Assembly (NCBI RefSeq): GCF_042681025.1 | Contig: NZ_JBHUER010000007.1 | Location: forward strand, 62,001 to 126,000 | From: Methylopila henanensis | GTDB lineage: Bacteria; Pseudomonadota; Alphaproteobacteria; Rhizobiales; Methylopilaceae | Reading direction: 5' to 3' | Length of the DNA: 64,000 bases | Part shown: positions 1-8,914 of the stretch, piece after piece | Position numbering within the stretch: the stretch's first letter is position 1 | Layout of the letters: each line of letters starts with the position of its first letter | The notes under the pieces: model-generated | Database searches by the model: none | Told to the model about the DNA's origin: nothing | The model's input: only the letters and a program-made list of their open reading frames with translations | Made by a program: the position numbers and the translations under genes

Positions 1-192
1 TGCTACAGCCTGATCGCGCCGGACCAGGCGGTCTCCATCGCCGGCGTCTACGAGCCGGCGAACGGCCTGCTCGCCGAAGTGCAGGGCGCCGGCGGCGCCA
101 GCCCGCTCGACGCGCCGCGTTCGGCGCGCGAGCAGGAGGCGGTCTATGCTCAGGCCTGGTTCGAGACCATAACGCAGGAGGCCTTCGGATGA
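1..192 (+). CDS. C-terminal fragment of an unidentified protein upstream of soxX
   Basis: An open frame enters from the left edge and ends at TGA 190-192, giving the last 63 residues. The stop overlaps the soxX start at 189 (ATGA), so the two genes are translationally coupled and this is the upstream member of the sox operon. I do not recognise the fragment: it has no haem motif, no cysteine pair and no membrane segment. A Sox accessory protein is possible by position only. Confidence 0.6.
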   Translation, partial: CYSLIAPDQAVSIAGVYEPANGLLAEVQGAGGASPLDAPRSAREQEAVYAQAWFETITQEAFG

Positions 193-611
193 ACGCCCCG
201 CTGCTGGCGGCGGTGATCGGCCTTATCGCGCCGACCTGCGCGCTGGCCCAGGCCGGCGACACGCTGGCCCGTCCGCCGGGGATCGAGGCGGGCGACGCGA
301 CCGAGGGCGCGCGGCTCGTGGCCGACCGGCAGAAGAGCCTGTGCGTGCTCTGCCATTCCGGCCCGTTCCCCAATCCGCATCTGCAGGGCGACCTCGCCCC
401 CGACCTTTCCGGCGTCGGCGCGCGGCTGTCGGAGGACCAGATCCGCCTGCGCGTCACCGACATGAGGCGCCTCAACCCGGACAGCCTGATGCCGACCTAT
501 GCGGCGTTGAAAGCCGGCGAGCGGGTCGGGGCGGCATGGCGCGGCCGGCCCATATTGGTCGAGCAGGAGATCGAGCACATCGTCGCCTATCTCGCGAGCC
601 TGAAGGAATGA
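189..611 (+). CDS. soxX: SoxX, thiosulfate-oxidation c-type cytochrome
   Basis: Small (140 aa) periplasmic monohaem cytochrome c, partner of SoxA in the complex that joins thiosulfate oxidatively to the SoxYZ carrier. A signal peptide covers about residues 1-21. The haem motif is C52-V-L-C-H56 and a likely distal ligand is M101 in SLMPTY. The length fits the short SoxX class. It overlaps the upstream stop and the soxY start (ATGA at 608-611), so soxXYZA reads as one transcript. Family assignment rests on haem placement and the adjacent soxYZA genes. Confidence 0.9.
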   Translation: MNAPLLAAVIGLIAPTCALAQAGDTLARPPGIEAGDATEGARLVADRQKSLCVLCHSGPFPNPHLQGDLAPDLSGVGARLSEDQIRLRVTDMRRLNPDSLMPTYAALKAGERVGAAWRGRPILVEQEIEHIVAYLASLKE

Positions 612-1081
612 ATGTGAGAAAGACCGGCCTCATCGGACGGCGCGATCTGGTCCTCGCCGGCGGCGCGGGATTGCTCGTGCTCGCTTCGCCGCCAGCCCGC
701 GCGCTCGCCCGCCCCTCGCTGCAGGAAGCCGTGAACGGCTTCACCGGCGGCGCGCCGGTCCAGACCGGCAAGGTGAAGCTCGACGTGCCGCCGCTGGTTG
801 AGAACGGCAATGCGGTCGGCGTCACCGTGTCGGTCGAGAGCCCGATGAGTGCGGCCGAGCACGTGCGCCGCATCGCCTTGTTCAACGAGAAGAACCCGCA
901 GGCGGACGTCGCCGTGTTCACGCTCGGCCCCCGCGCCGGCCGTGCGCGGATCGCCACCCGCATCCGCCTCGCCACCTCGCAGACGCTGATCGCCGTCGCC
1001 GAACTGAGCGACGGGACCTACTGGTCGAGCTCGGCTGACGTCATCGTCACGCTCGCCGCCTGCATCGAGGATCTGTCATGA
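608..1081 (+). CDS. soxY: SoxY-like sulfur carrier with an AACIE C-terminal arm
   Basis: 157 aa. The ATG at 608 overlaps the soxX stop; a longer frame upstream is only a shadow of soxX. The N-terminus has a twin-arginine signal (GRRDLVLAGG), consistent with Tat export. The body matches SoxY. Canonical SoxY ends in GGCGG, where the cysteine carries the sulfur substrate; here the end is AACIEDLS, with C152 the only candidate carrier residue. I recall a SoxY subfamily named for this AACIE arm, so this is probably a paralogous lineage rather than a damaged gene. It overlaps soxZ by 4 bp. Confidence 0.88.
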   Translation: MNVRKTGLIGRRDLVLAGGAGLLVLASPPARALARPSLQEAVNGFTGGAPVQTGKVKLDVPPLVENGNAVGVTVSVESPMSAAEHVRRIALFNEKNPQADVAVFTLGPRAGRARIATRIRLATSQTLIAVAELSDGTYWSSSADVIVTLAACIEDLS

Positions 1082-1398
1082 GCCGCATCCTCGTCAGCGC
1101 GCCGAAGACCGCCAAGGCCGGCGAGATCGTCGACATCCGCGCCATGATCGCCCACCCGATGGAGACCGGCTACCGCATGGGGCCGAACGGCCAGGCGATC
1201 CCGCGCAAGATCATCCGCCATTTCGCCTGCGACTATGACGGCGAGGAGGTGTTCGCCGCCGAGTTCCACCCGGCCATGTCGGCCAATCCCTTCGTCGCGT
1301 TCAGCACGGTGGCGACGAGGAGCGGCGCGCTGACCTTCCGCTGGACCGACGACGACGGCAAGGTCGAGACGGCGAGCGCCGAAATTGCGGTGAGCTGA
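1078..1398 (+). CDS. soxZ: SoxZ, sulfur carrier subunit
   Basis: 106 aa, without signal peptide, as usual for SoxZ, which is exported with its partner SoxY. The immunoglobulin-like fold signature is seen in MIAHPMETGYR near the start and FRWTDDDGKV near the end. It binds SoxY to form the heterodimeric sulfur carrier. Start and stop overlap soxY and soxA (ATGA and TGATG junctions), which supports coupled synthesis. Confidence 0.92.
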   Translation: MSRILVSAPKTAKAGEIVDIRAMIAHPMETGYRMGPNGQAIPRKIIRHFACDYDGEEVFAAEFHPAMSANPFVAFSTVATRSGALTFRWTDDDGKVETASAEIAVS

Positions 1399-2171
1399 TG
1401 CGGTTCCGGCTCGCATTCGCCGCCGGCCTGCTCGCCGCCGGCGGAGCCGCCGCGCAGGAGACGCCGCCAGGCGAGCGCCGCTCAGGCGCCGACTTCATGT
1501 CGGCCGAAACGCGCGCCATGCAGGCCGACGACACCGCCAATCCGGGTATGCTGTGGGTCTTGCAGGGTGAGAGCCTCTGGGACGAGCCGGCGGGCGCCGC
1601 GGGGCGGTCTTGCGCCTCCTGCCATGGCGAGGCGTCGGCCTCGATGCGCGGGGCGGCGGCGCGCTATCCGGCCTTCGACGCGGCGAGCGGCGCGCCCCTC
1701 GACCTCGCCGGGAAGATCGATCAGTGCCGCACGACGCGCCAGCAGGCGACGAGCCTGCCGCGCGAGAGCGAGGACCTGCTCGGCCTGAGCGCCTATGTCG
1801 GCCATCAGTCGCGCGGAACGCCCATCGCCCCGCCGGCCGATCCGCGGCTCGACGCGGCGCGGGCCGAGGGCGAGCGGTTGTTCCAGACGCGCATGGGCCA
1901 GCTCGATCTCTCCTGCTCTTCCTGCCACGACGGCAACTGGCGCGGGCGGCTGGGCGGCAGCGCCGTCACCCAGGCGCACCCGACCGGCTACCCGATCTAT
2001 CGTCTCGAATGGCAAACGGTCGGCTCGCTGCAGCGGCGCATGCGCGGCTGCATGGTCGGCGTGCGCGCCGAGCCCTTCGCCTATGGCTCGGCGGAATTCG
2101 TGGCGCTGGAGCTCTATCTCGCCGAGCGCGCCGCCGGACTTGCGCTCGAGACGCCCGCCGTCCGCCCCTGA
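1398..2171 (+). CDS. soxA: SoxA, dihaem thiosulfate-oxidation cytochrome c
   Basis: 257 aa, with a signal peptide over residues 1-20. Two haem motifs are present: C72-A-S-C-H76 and CSSCH near residues 170-175, so this is a dihaem SoxA. The conserved cysteine ligand of the catalytic haem lies in RMRGCMVGVRAEPF near residue 216, followed by the family block YGSAEFVALELYL. With SoxX it would couple thiosulfate to the carrier cysteine of SoxY. No soxB or soxCD follows within the window, so the cluster is partial here; missing genes may lie to the left. Confidence 0.93.
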   Translation: MRFRLAFAAGLLAAGGAAAQETPPGERRSGADFMSAETRAMQADDTANPGMLWVLQGESLWDEPAGAAGRSCASCHGEASASMRGAAARYPAFDAASGAPLDLAGKIDQCRTTRQQATSLPRESEDLLGLSAYVGHQSRGTPIAPPADPRLDAARAEGERLFQTRMGQLDLSCSSCHDGNWRGRLGGSAVTQAHPTGYPIYRLEWQTVGSLQRRMRGCMVGVRAEPFAYGSAEFVALELYLAERAAGLALETPAVRP

Positions 2172-2425
2172 AGTGTTCCCCGTGAACCGGCCCCCGCGGG
2201 GCAAGGAGTTTGCGTGATGTGCCCGGTCTTTTCGTTAGCTCTAGCGGCCGTCACGTCGCCGCGGGAAGCCGCGGCGCTGATCGAGACCAGATCGATGTCC
2301 GAGCAGCGCTCTGCTGGCGCCGAACCGAACTCGCCTTAACTAAATTCGACCGAAGGCTATCGAAACCGCCAAAATATCAATGGCGTCCAGACCGTTAGGA
2401 GACTTCAAAATGAAAAACAGGGAAG

Positions 2426-2501
2426 TGGTGGGCCCGGCAGGACTCGAACCTGCAACCAAGCGGTTATGAGCCGCCGGCTCTGACCATTGAGCTACAGGCC
2501 C
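2426..2501 (-). tRNA. trnI: tRNA-Ile (CAT anticodon, lysidine type)
   Basis: A 76-nt cloverleaf with encoded CCA (TGG at 2426-2428 on the plus strand). The 7-bp acceptor pairs GGGCCTG with CGGGCCC. The anticodon loop reads CTCATAA, giving CAT. The T arm contains GGTTCGAGTCC. Anticodon-arm and variable-loop sequence resembles the minor AUA-reading isoleucine tRNA, whose C34 is changed to lysidine, rather than elongator Met; this rests on recalled similarity. Confidence 0.88.
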
Positions 2502-2588
2502 CCGCCGGCAGTCATAAGCCGTCGCGCGGGGCGTTGTCACCGGGCATCTGGGCCTGACGGGGCGGCGTTCGCCTCTATATCGACGGTC

Positions 2589-4202
2589 ATGGCGACGACA
2601 GGCACCGGCGCGGGGCGCGCGCCGCGCATGACCATCGGGCGAGGCGTCGCGGCGCTGATGGCCGCGCTGGCGTTCGGCCTCGCCGCGCTGGCGGCGACCG
2701 CGCCGGACGCGGACAACCGGCCGAAGGGCGTGCTCGTGGTCGGCCAGACCGGCGAGCCGCGGTCGCTCGACCCTTCGACGGTCACCGCGAGCAACGATTT
2801 CCGTATCATTTCGAGCGTGTTCGAAGGGCTGACGCGGTTCCGGAAAGGGTCGCTCGCGGTCGAGCCGGCGCTCGCCGAGCGCTGGGAGATCTCGGACGGA
2901 GGCCTGACCTACACCTTCCATCTGCGGCCCGGCGCGCGCTTCCACGACGGCGAGCCGGTGGACGCCGCGGCGGTCGCCTACACCTTCGGGCGCATGCTCG
3001 ATCCGGAGCATCCGCAGGCGGAGGCCGGCCCGTTTCCGCTCGCCTTCTTCTTCGCGGCGGTGAAGGCGGTCGAGGCCGTCGCTCCGCTGACCGTGCGCTT
3101 CCGGCTGGAGCGGCCTTATGCGCCGCTGCTGTCGAACCTCGCCTATCCCGCCGGCTTCATCGTCTCGCCCGCCGCGGCGCGGGCCGCCGGCCGCGGCTTC
3201 GGGCGGGCGCCGGTGGGCTCCGGCCCGTTCCGTTTCGTGCGCTGGGAGAGCGGGCGGCAGGTGGAGCTCGCGCGCAACGACGCCTATTGGGCAGGGCCGC
3301 CCAAGCTCGACGGGGTCGTGTTCCGGCCGATCGCAGACGGCGACGCGCGGGCGGCCGAGATGCTCGCCGGCGGGCTCGACCTGATGCTCGAGCTGCCGCC
3401 GGACGCGGCGCCGCGCCTGAGCGACCCGGAGCGGTTCCGGATCCACGGCGTCGCAGGTCCCCATCTCTGGTACCTCGCGCTGAACGCCCGGCGCGGGCCG
3501 CTCGCGGACGTCCGCGTCCGCCGGGCGGTGAACTACGCCATCGACAAGCGGGCGATCACCGACAGCCTGCTGCGCGGGACGGCGGACGCGCCGGCCGGCG
3601 TGATCCCCGCGGCCTTCGGGCCGGCGAGCGACCCGGAGCTGAAACCCTATCCGCACGATCCGGACCACGCCCGCGCCTTGCTGAAGCAGGCCGGCGCGGA
3701 GGCCGCGCGGCTGCGGCTGCTCGCGGCCGAAGGCGGCTCGGGGATGCTGGAGCCGATCGCCATGGCGGTCGCGATCCAGGCCGATCTCGCCCGCGTGGGC
3801 CTCCGGGTGGAGATCGAGACCTTCGAGTGGAACGCCTATCTCGCCCGCGTCAACGCCGGTCTCGGCGACGCCGACATGGCCGAGATGGCGTGGATGACGA
3901 ACGATCCGGACACGCTGCCCTATCTCGCGCTGCGCGGCGACGCAGGGCCCGAGAAGGGCGGCTTCAACGCCGGCGGCTACGCCAACGAGGAGCTCGACCG
4001 CCTGCTCGAACAGGCGCGGGCGGAGATCGACGCCGACCGGCGCGCGGCGCTTTACCGGACGATCGACCGGCTGGTCCACGACGACGCGCCCTTCGCCTTC
4101 GTGGCCTCCTGGCGCCAGAACGCCGTCGCGGCCGCCCGCGTGCGCGGCTTTGAGCTGGAGCCGTCGTTCCTGCTCGACCTGCGCGGGGTCGACAAGCGAT
4201 GA
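2589..4202 (+). CDS. Peptide ABC transporter substrate-binding protein (family 5)
   Basis: About 537 aa, periplasmic solute-binding protein of the DppA/OppA family. Family blocks include GEPRSLDPSTVTASNDF near the mature N-terminus, PVGSGPFRFVRWESG in the middle and RRAVNYAIDKRAI later. ATG 2589 was chosen because the upstream frame runs into the tRNA; M at 2629 (MTIGRGVAALMAAL), directly before the signal-peptide core, is an alternative. The stop overlaps the next permease start (ATGA at 4199). It heads a four-gene importer operon. The substrate cannot be read from sequence; peptides or other small solutes are possible. Confidence 0.88.
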   Translation: MATTGTGAGRAPRMTIGRGVAALMAALAFGLAALAATAPDADNRPKGVLVVGQTGEPRSLDPSTVTASNDFRIISSVFEGLTRFRKGSLAVEPALAERWEISDGGLTYTFHLRPGARFHDGEPVDAAAVAYTFGRMLDPEHPQAEAGPFPLAFFFAAVKAVEAVAPLTVRFRLERPYAPLLSNLAYPAGFIVSPAAARAAGRGFGRAPVGSGPFRFVRWESGRQVELARNDAYWAGPPKLDGVVFRPIADGDARAAEMLAGGLDLMLELPPDAAPRLSDPERFRIHGVAGPHLWYLALNARRGPLADVRVRRAVNYAIDKRAITDSLLRGTADAPAGVIPAAFGPASDPELKPYPHDPDHARALLKQAGAEAARLRLLAAEGGSGMLEPIAMAVAIQADLARVGLRVEIETFEWNAYLARVNAGLGDADMAEMAWMTNDPDTLPYLALRGDAGPEKGGFNAGGYANEELDRLLEQARAEIDADRRAALYRTIDRLVHDDAPFAFVASWRQNAVAAARVRGFELEPSFLLDLRGVDKR

Positions 4203-5146
4203 CGGCTTATGCGCTCCGGCGTCTCGCCCTCGGCGCGCCTGTGCTCCTCGGCGTGTCCGTCGTCGTCTTCCTCGTGATCGCGCTCGTGCCGGGCGATCCG
4301 GCCGTCGCGATCCTCGGCTCCTACGCAAGTCCGGAAAACGTCGCGAAGCTGAGCGCGGAGCTCGGGCTCGACCGGCCGCTGCCGCAGCGCTACCTCGGCT
4401 GGCTCGGCGGCGTGCTTTCGGGCGATCTCGGCCGCTCCTACGCGCTCGATCGCCCGGTTCTGGACGAGGTGCTGGACCGGCTCGGCCCGACGCTGATCCT
4501 CGCCGCCGCGGCTCTCTCCCTGAGCGTCCTGTTCGGGGTCTCCGCCGGAGTCGTGGCCGCCGTCCGGCAGAACGGCTGGGCCGACCGGACCATCGGCCTC
4601 GCCCTGCTCGTCGGCGTGTCGACGCCTTCCTTCTTCCTCGCGATCCTGATGGTCCTGCTGTTCTCGGTGGAGCTCGGCTGGTTTCCGACCGGCGGCATGA
4701 GCGCGCTGTTCGGCGGCGGCGGCCTCGTCGACCTGCTGCGCCATCTCGCCCTGCCCGCGATCACGCTGGCGGCGGCGGCGACCGCGATCCTCGGCCGCAT
4801 GACGCGGGCCGCCATGCTCGACGTGCTGCGGCAGGACTTCATCCGCACGGCGCGCGCCAAGGGCGTCGACGAGGACCGCGTCGCGTCCGTGCACGCCCTG
4901 CGCAACGCCGCCGCCACGATCGCGCCGGTGATCGGGCTCCAGGCCGGCTATGTGCTCGGCGGCGCGGTCTATGTGGAGACGGTGTTCCAGTGGCCGGGCG
5001 TCGGCCGCATGCTGGTGGAAGCGATCGGGCGGCGCGACATCCTGCTCGTGCAGGGCGGCGTCCTGGCGATCGCGACGCTCTACGTGCTGGTCAACATCGC
5101 GACCGACCTGCTGCAGGCCGCGCTCGATCCGCGAGTCAAGGCGTGA
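4199..5146 (+). CDS. Dipeptide-type ABC transporter permease (DppB-like)
   Basis: 315 aa, six predicted membrane segments, first permease of a Dpp/Opp importer. The N-terminal segment (LALGAPVLLGVSVVVFLVIALVPGDPA) is typical of DppB. The cytoplasmic coupling loop is RMTRAAMLDVLRQDFIRTARAKG, the usual EAA-type motif with its conserved DFIRTARAKG core. It overlaps the binding-protein gene by 4 bp and the following permease-ATPase gene by 4 bp (GTGA at 5143). Confidence 0.92.
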   Translation: MTAYALRRLALGAPVLLGVSVVVFLVIALVPGDPAVAILGSYASPENVAKLSAELGLDRPLPQRYLGWLGGVLSGDLGRSYALDRPVLDEVLDRLGPTLILAAAALSLSVLFGVSAGVVAAVRQNGWADRTIGLALLVGVSTPSFFLAILMVLLFSVELGWFPTGGMSALFGGGGLVDLLRHLALPAITLAAAATAILGRMTRAAMLDVLRQDFIRTARAKGVDEDRVASVHALRNAAATIAPVIGLQAGYVLGGAVYVETVFQWPGVGRMLVEAIGRRDILLVQGGVLAIATLYVLVNIATDLLQAALDPRVKA

Positions 5147-7026
5147 GCGTCGCTTCCGTGATCCGCACGCTCGGGCGGCGGCCGATGACGCTCGCCGGGC
5201 TCGCGATCGTCGGCGTCCTCGTCGTGGCGGCGCTCGCGGCGCCGCTGCTGCCGCTCGCCGATCCCGATCTCACCGCGCCGTTCAACCGGCTCGCCCCGCC
5301 GGGGTCGCCGGGGCATCCGCTCGGCACGGACCATCTCGGCCGCGACCTGTTGGCCCGCGTGCTGGACGGGCTGCGCGTCAGCCTCGCGGTCGGCGTGGGC
5401 GCGACCGCCGCGGCGGCGCTCGTGGGCTCCGCGATCGGCCTCGTCGCCGCCTATTACGGGCGCATCGTCGACGGCGCGCTGATGCGGACGATCGACGTGC
5501 TGATGGCGTTTCCCTATCTGCTGCTGGCGCTCGCCATCGTCGCGGCGCTCGGGCCTGGCCTCGTCAACGCGGCGCTCGCTATCGCGGTGGCCAACGTCCC
5601 GTTCTTCGCGCGCGCCGCCCGCGGCGCGGCGCTCGTCGTCGTGCGGCGGGACTATGTGGACGCCGCGCGGCTCGCCGGCTTCTCCGACCTCCGCATCCTG
5701 CTGGGCGAAGTGCTCCCGAACGTGGCGCCGCTGCTGGTCGTGGCCTGCGCCAGCACTATCGGCTGGATGATCCTCGAGACCGCCGGCCTGTCGTTCCTGG
5801 GGCTCGGCGCGCAGCCGCCGCAGGCCGATCTCGGCTCCATGCTTGGCGACGGGCGCAAGGTCGCGGTCGCCGCGCCCCATGTGGCCGCAGCCGCGGGCGT
5901 GGTCGTCCTCCTGCTGGTGATCGGCCTCAACCTGCTCGGCGACGGCCTGCGCGACCTGCTCGATCCGCGGCTCAAGGCGGGGGCCGGCGGCGCGCCCCAG
6001 CCCGCCACGGCGGTCGAGCGCGCTTCGGCCGCGCCGGCCTCGGACCTCGGCGGCCTGCTCGACGTCCGGGGACTGACGACGGCCTTCGACATGGCCGAGG
6101 GCCGGCATGCGGCGGTGCGCGGGGTCTCCTTCGCGCTCCAACCCGGCGAAGCGCTCGGGGTCGTCGGCGAGTCCGGCTCCGGCAAGTCGGTCGCCGCGCT
6201 GTCGCTGACCCGGCTTGCGCCGACGCCGCCGGGCGCGATCGTCGCCGGCCGCGTCGGATTCCGTGGCGACGACGTGCTCGATCTCGCCTTCGAACCCTTG
6301 CGCGCGCTGCGCGGCGACCGCGTCGCCTATGTGTTCCAGGACCCGCTGACCTCGCTCAACCCGGTCATGCGCGTCGGCGACCAGATCCTCGAGGCGCTGC
6401 GGCCTGCGCCGGGGGAGGGCCGGGCGGGCCTTCGCGCCCGCATGCTCGCCCTGATCGCCGACGTTGGGCTGGAAGATCCAGAACGCGCATCCCGGGCCTT
6501 TCCGCACGAGCTTTCCGGCGGGCAGCGGCAGCGGATCGGCGTGGCGATGGCGATCGCGAACCGGCCGGACGTGCTGGTGGCGGACGAGCCGACGACGGCG
6601 CTCGACGCCATGACCCAGATCCGCGTGCTGGAGCTCATGGGAGCGCGCGCGAAAGAGCGGGGCGCGGCGCTGCTGTTCGTCAGCCATGACTTCGGCGTCG
6701 TCGCCGCGCTCTGCGACCGGGTGATCGTGATGTACGCCGGCGAGATCGTCGAGGAGGGCCCGACCCGCGAGGTGCTGCGCGCGCCGCGCCACCCCTACGC
6801 CAAACGCCTGATCGGCTGTGCGCCGCGGCTGGGCGAACCGGACCGGGCGCTCGCCGCGCTTGAAGGCGCGCCGCCGCCGATCGACGCCATCCCCCACGGC
6901 TGCGCGTTCTCGCCCCGCTGCGAGCATGCGATCGAGGCCTGCCGGGCGGCGCCTGTCGCGCTGGAGCCGGCGGGCGAAGGGCGGCGGGCGCGGTGCCTGC
7001 GCTGGCGGGAGTTCGCCGATGCCTGA
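5143..7026 (+). CDS. DppC-like permease fused to DppD-like ATPase
   Basis: 627 aa. The GTG at 5143 overlaps the DppB-like stop. Residues 1-285 form a DppC-like permease (PLGTDHLGRDLLARVLDGLRVSL; coupling loop RRDYVDAARLAG). After a short Ala/Pro linker, residues about 305-625 form a DppD-like ATPase: Walker A GESGSGKS, Q-loop FQDPLTSLNP, signature LSGGQRQR, Walker B VLVADEPT, switch HDFG. The tail CAFSPRCEHAIEAC is the oligopeptide-ATPase C-terminal cysteine motif. The fusion is uninterrupted, and such permease/ATPase fusions are known. It overlaps the next ATPase gene by 8 bp. Confidence 0.92.
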   Translation: MSVASVIRTLGRRPMTLAGLAIVGVLVVAALAAPLLPLADPDLTAPFNRLAPPGSPGHPLGTDHLGRDLLARVLDGLRVSLAVGVGATAAAALVGSAIGLVAAYYGRIVDGALMRTIDVLMAFPYLLLALAIVAALGPGLVNAALAIAVANVPFFARAARGAALVVVRRDYVDAARLAGFSDLRILLGEVLPNVAPLLVVACASTIGWMILETAGLSFLGLGAQPPQADLGSMLGDGRKVAVAAPHVAAAAGVVVLLLVIGLNLLGDGLRDLLDPRLKAGAGGAPQPATAVERASAAPASDLGGLLDVRGLTTAFDMAEGRHAAVRGVSFALQPGEALGVVGESGSGKSVAALSLTRLAPTPPGAIVAGRVGFRGDDVLDLAFEPLRALRGDRVAYVFQDPLTSLNPVMRVGDQILEALRPAPGEGRAGLRARMLALIADVGLEDPERASRAFPHELSGGQRQRIGVAMAIANRPDVLVADEPTTALDAMTQIRVLELMGARAKERGAALLFVSHDFGVVAALCDRVIVMYAGEIVEEGPTREVLRAPRHPYAKRLIGCAPRLGEPDRALAALEGAPPPIDAIPHGCAFSPRCEHAIEACRAAPVALEPAGEGRRARCLRWREFADA

Positions 7027-7813
7027 TCCGCTGCTCGAGGCGCGCGCGCTGACGCGCCGGTTCGGAGGCGGCCGCCGCCTGTTCGGCCGCGCGCGCGAAG
7101 GCTTCGTGGCGGTCGACGGGGTGACGCTCGCTCTCGCGCGCGGCGAGACGCTCGGGATCGTCGGCGAATCCGGCTCGGGCAAGTCGACGCTGTCGCGCAT
7201 GCTGGTCGGTCTCGCGATCCCGAGCGAGGGAATGGTCGCCCTCGATGGCGTGGCGCTGGACCTGCGTCGCGGCGCCGACCGCCGCCGCCTGCAGCGTCGC
7301 GTGCAGATGGTGTTCCAGGACCCGGCGAGCGCGATGAACCCGCGCAAGATCGTGGGCGCCAGCGTCGCCGCGCCGATGATCGGCCTGACCGACTGGAGCG
7401 CGGAACGCCGCCGGGCGCGTGTGTGCGAACTGCTAGAGGTGGTCGGGCTGCGCGCCGATCACGCGTCGCGCCATCCGCACGAGTTTTCCGGCGGCCAGCT
7501 CCAGCGGATCGGGATCGCCCGCGCGTTGGCCGCGGAGCCCGACATCGTCGTGCTCGACGAGCCGGTCTCGGCGCTCGACGTCTCCGTGCAGGCCCAGGTG
7601 CTGGCGCTGCTGCGCCGCCTGCGGGAGGAGCGGGGGCTGGCGATGATCTTCGTCAGCCACGACCTCGCGGTCGTCGAGCAGCTCTGCGACCGCGTGGCGG
7701 TGATGCGGCGCGGACGTGTGGTCGAGGAGGGCGACTGCCGTACGGTGTTCTCCGCGCCCACCGACGGCTACACCAAGGGCCTCGTCACGGCGGCCCGGCG
7801 CTTTGCGACCTGA
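7019..7813 (+). CDS. Dipeptide-type ABC transporter ATPase (DppF-like)
   Basis: 264 aa, second ATPase of the importer. Walker A GESGSGKST, Q-loop FQDPASAMNPR, signature FSGGQLQRIG, Walker B IVVLDEPVSALD and H-loop SHDLAVV are all intact. The ATG at 7019 lies inside the end of the fusion gene and is the first start giving the usual DppF N-terminus (PLLEARALTRRF). It is shorter than most DppF proteins because it lacks the C-terminal cysteine-rich extension, which the partner ATPase carries. Confidence 0.92.
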   Translation: MPDPLLEARALTRRFGGGRRLFGRAREGFVAVDGVTLALARGETLGIVGESGSGKSTLSRMLVGLAIPSEGMVALDGVALDLRRGADRRRLQRRVQMVFQDPASAMNPRKIVGASVAAPMIGLTDWSAERRRARVCELLEVVGLRADHASRHPHEFSGGQLQRIGIARALAAEPDIVVLDEPVSALDVSVQAQVLALLRRLREERGLAMIFVSHDLAVVEQLCDRVAVMRRGRVVEEGDCRTVFSAPTDGYTKGLVTAARRFAT

Positions 7814-7819
7814 GCGGCT

Positions 7820-8701
7820 CTAAGGCCAGGCCGCGACCGGAGGCAGCGACGACAGGATCGAGGCGACGTTGCCGCCCGTCTTCAGGCCGAAGATCGTGCC
7901 GCGGTCGTGCAGCAGGTTGAACTCGACGTAGCGCCCGCGGCGGACGAGCTGCTCGGCGCGGTCGGCCTCGGTCCAGCCCTTGGCCATGTTGGCGCGAACG
8001 ATCGCAGGATAGACCTCCGCGAAGCGCTCGCCGACCGAGCGGGTGAAGGCGAAGTCGGCCTCGAAGTCGCCGGTGTTCACCCAGTCGTAGAAGATGCCGC
8101 CGATCCCGCGCGGCTCGTTGCGGTGCTTCAGGAAAAAGTACTCGTCGCACCACGTCTTGAACTTCGGATAGTCGGCCGGTGCATGGCCCTCGCAGGCGGC
8201 GCGCATAGCCGCGTGGAAGGCGAGCGTGTCCGGGTCGTCCTGGCGGCGGCGGCGGTCCAGCACCGGGGTCAGATCCGCCCCGCCGCCGAACCAGGCGCGG
8301 CTGGTGACGACGTAGCGCGTGTTCATGTGCACCGTCGGCACGTTCGGGTTCACGGGGTGCGCGATCAGCGAGATCCCGGACGCCCAGAAGCCGGGCGCCT
8401 CCATGGCGCCGGGGATTTCCTTGCGGAACTCTGGCGCGAACTCGCCGAACACGGTCGAGACGTGCACTCCCACCTTCTCGAACAGGCGCCCCTTCATAAG
8501 CCCCATCACGCCGCCGCCGCCGTCGGCGCCGGTGTGGTCCTGCCGCGACCAGGGCGTCCGCTCGAACCGGCCCGCGGGGCCGTCGCCGGGCGCCTCGTCC
8601 TCCAGCGCCTCGAAGCTCGCATGGATGCGGTCGCGCAGGGTCTCGAACCAGGCGCGGACCTGCGCCTTTCGGGCGTCGAGCTGGGCGGGGGAGGGGATCA
8701 T
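7820..8701 (-). CDS. hemF: Oxygen-dependent coproporphyrinogen III oxidase
   Basis: 293 aa, the normal length. It performs the oxidative decarboxylation of coproporphyrinogen III to protoporphyrinogen IX in haem synthesis. Recognised blocks are GGGVMGLMKGRLFEKVGVHVSTVFGEF near residues 65-90, HMNTRYVV, WFGGGADLTPVL and EPRGIGGIFYDW, then FNLLHDRGTIFGLKTGGNVASILSSLPP at the end. It converges on the ABC operon (6 bp between stops) and is divergent from the glycosyltransferase gene. Confidence 0.97.
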   Translation of the reverse strand: MIPSPAQLDARKAQVRAWFETLRDRIHASFEALEDEAPGDGPAGRFERTPWSRQDHTGADGGGGVMGLMKGRLFEKVGVHVSTVFGEFAPEFRKEIPGAMEAPGFWASGISLIAHPVNPNVPTVHMNTRYVVTSRAWFGGGADLTPVLDRRRRQDDPDTLAFHAAMRAACEGHAPADYPKFKTWCDEYFFLKHRNEPRGIGGIFYDWVNTGDFEADFAFTRSVGERFAEVYPAIVRANMAKGWTEADRAEQLVRRGRYVEFNLLHDRGTIFGLKTGGNVASILSSLPPVAAWP

Positions 8702-8914
8702 GACGTTCGGACCGGCGCGTTCTCAGGGGAGCATGGTCTTACGCGTTCGCGTCGCCGCTTGGAAAGCCTCGCGCTGCCTTACGTCGCGTGGGGAGACGTG
8801 CGAGGCTTTGACGGACCGCCGACGCGGCCGATGCGTATGCATCGAGGCGGGTCTTGTGCAGTGCAGGAAGAGACGGTAGCTTTGCCGCGGCGAGCAGTAT
8901 TATTGTAGGGCTAC

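Noticed and set aside
2210..2398. 62-codon ORF after soxA
   Set aside because: No similarity, and it has no clear function or convincing start.
2340..4328. Long minus-strand ORF (662 codons) opposite the binding-protein gene
   Set aside because: Arg-rich composition typical of antisense frames in GC-rich DNA and it spans the tRNA.
7907..8908. Plus-strand ORF of 333 codons over hemF
   Set aside because: Exact antisense shadow of hemF with no family similarity.
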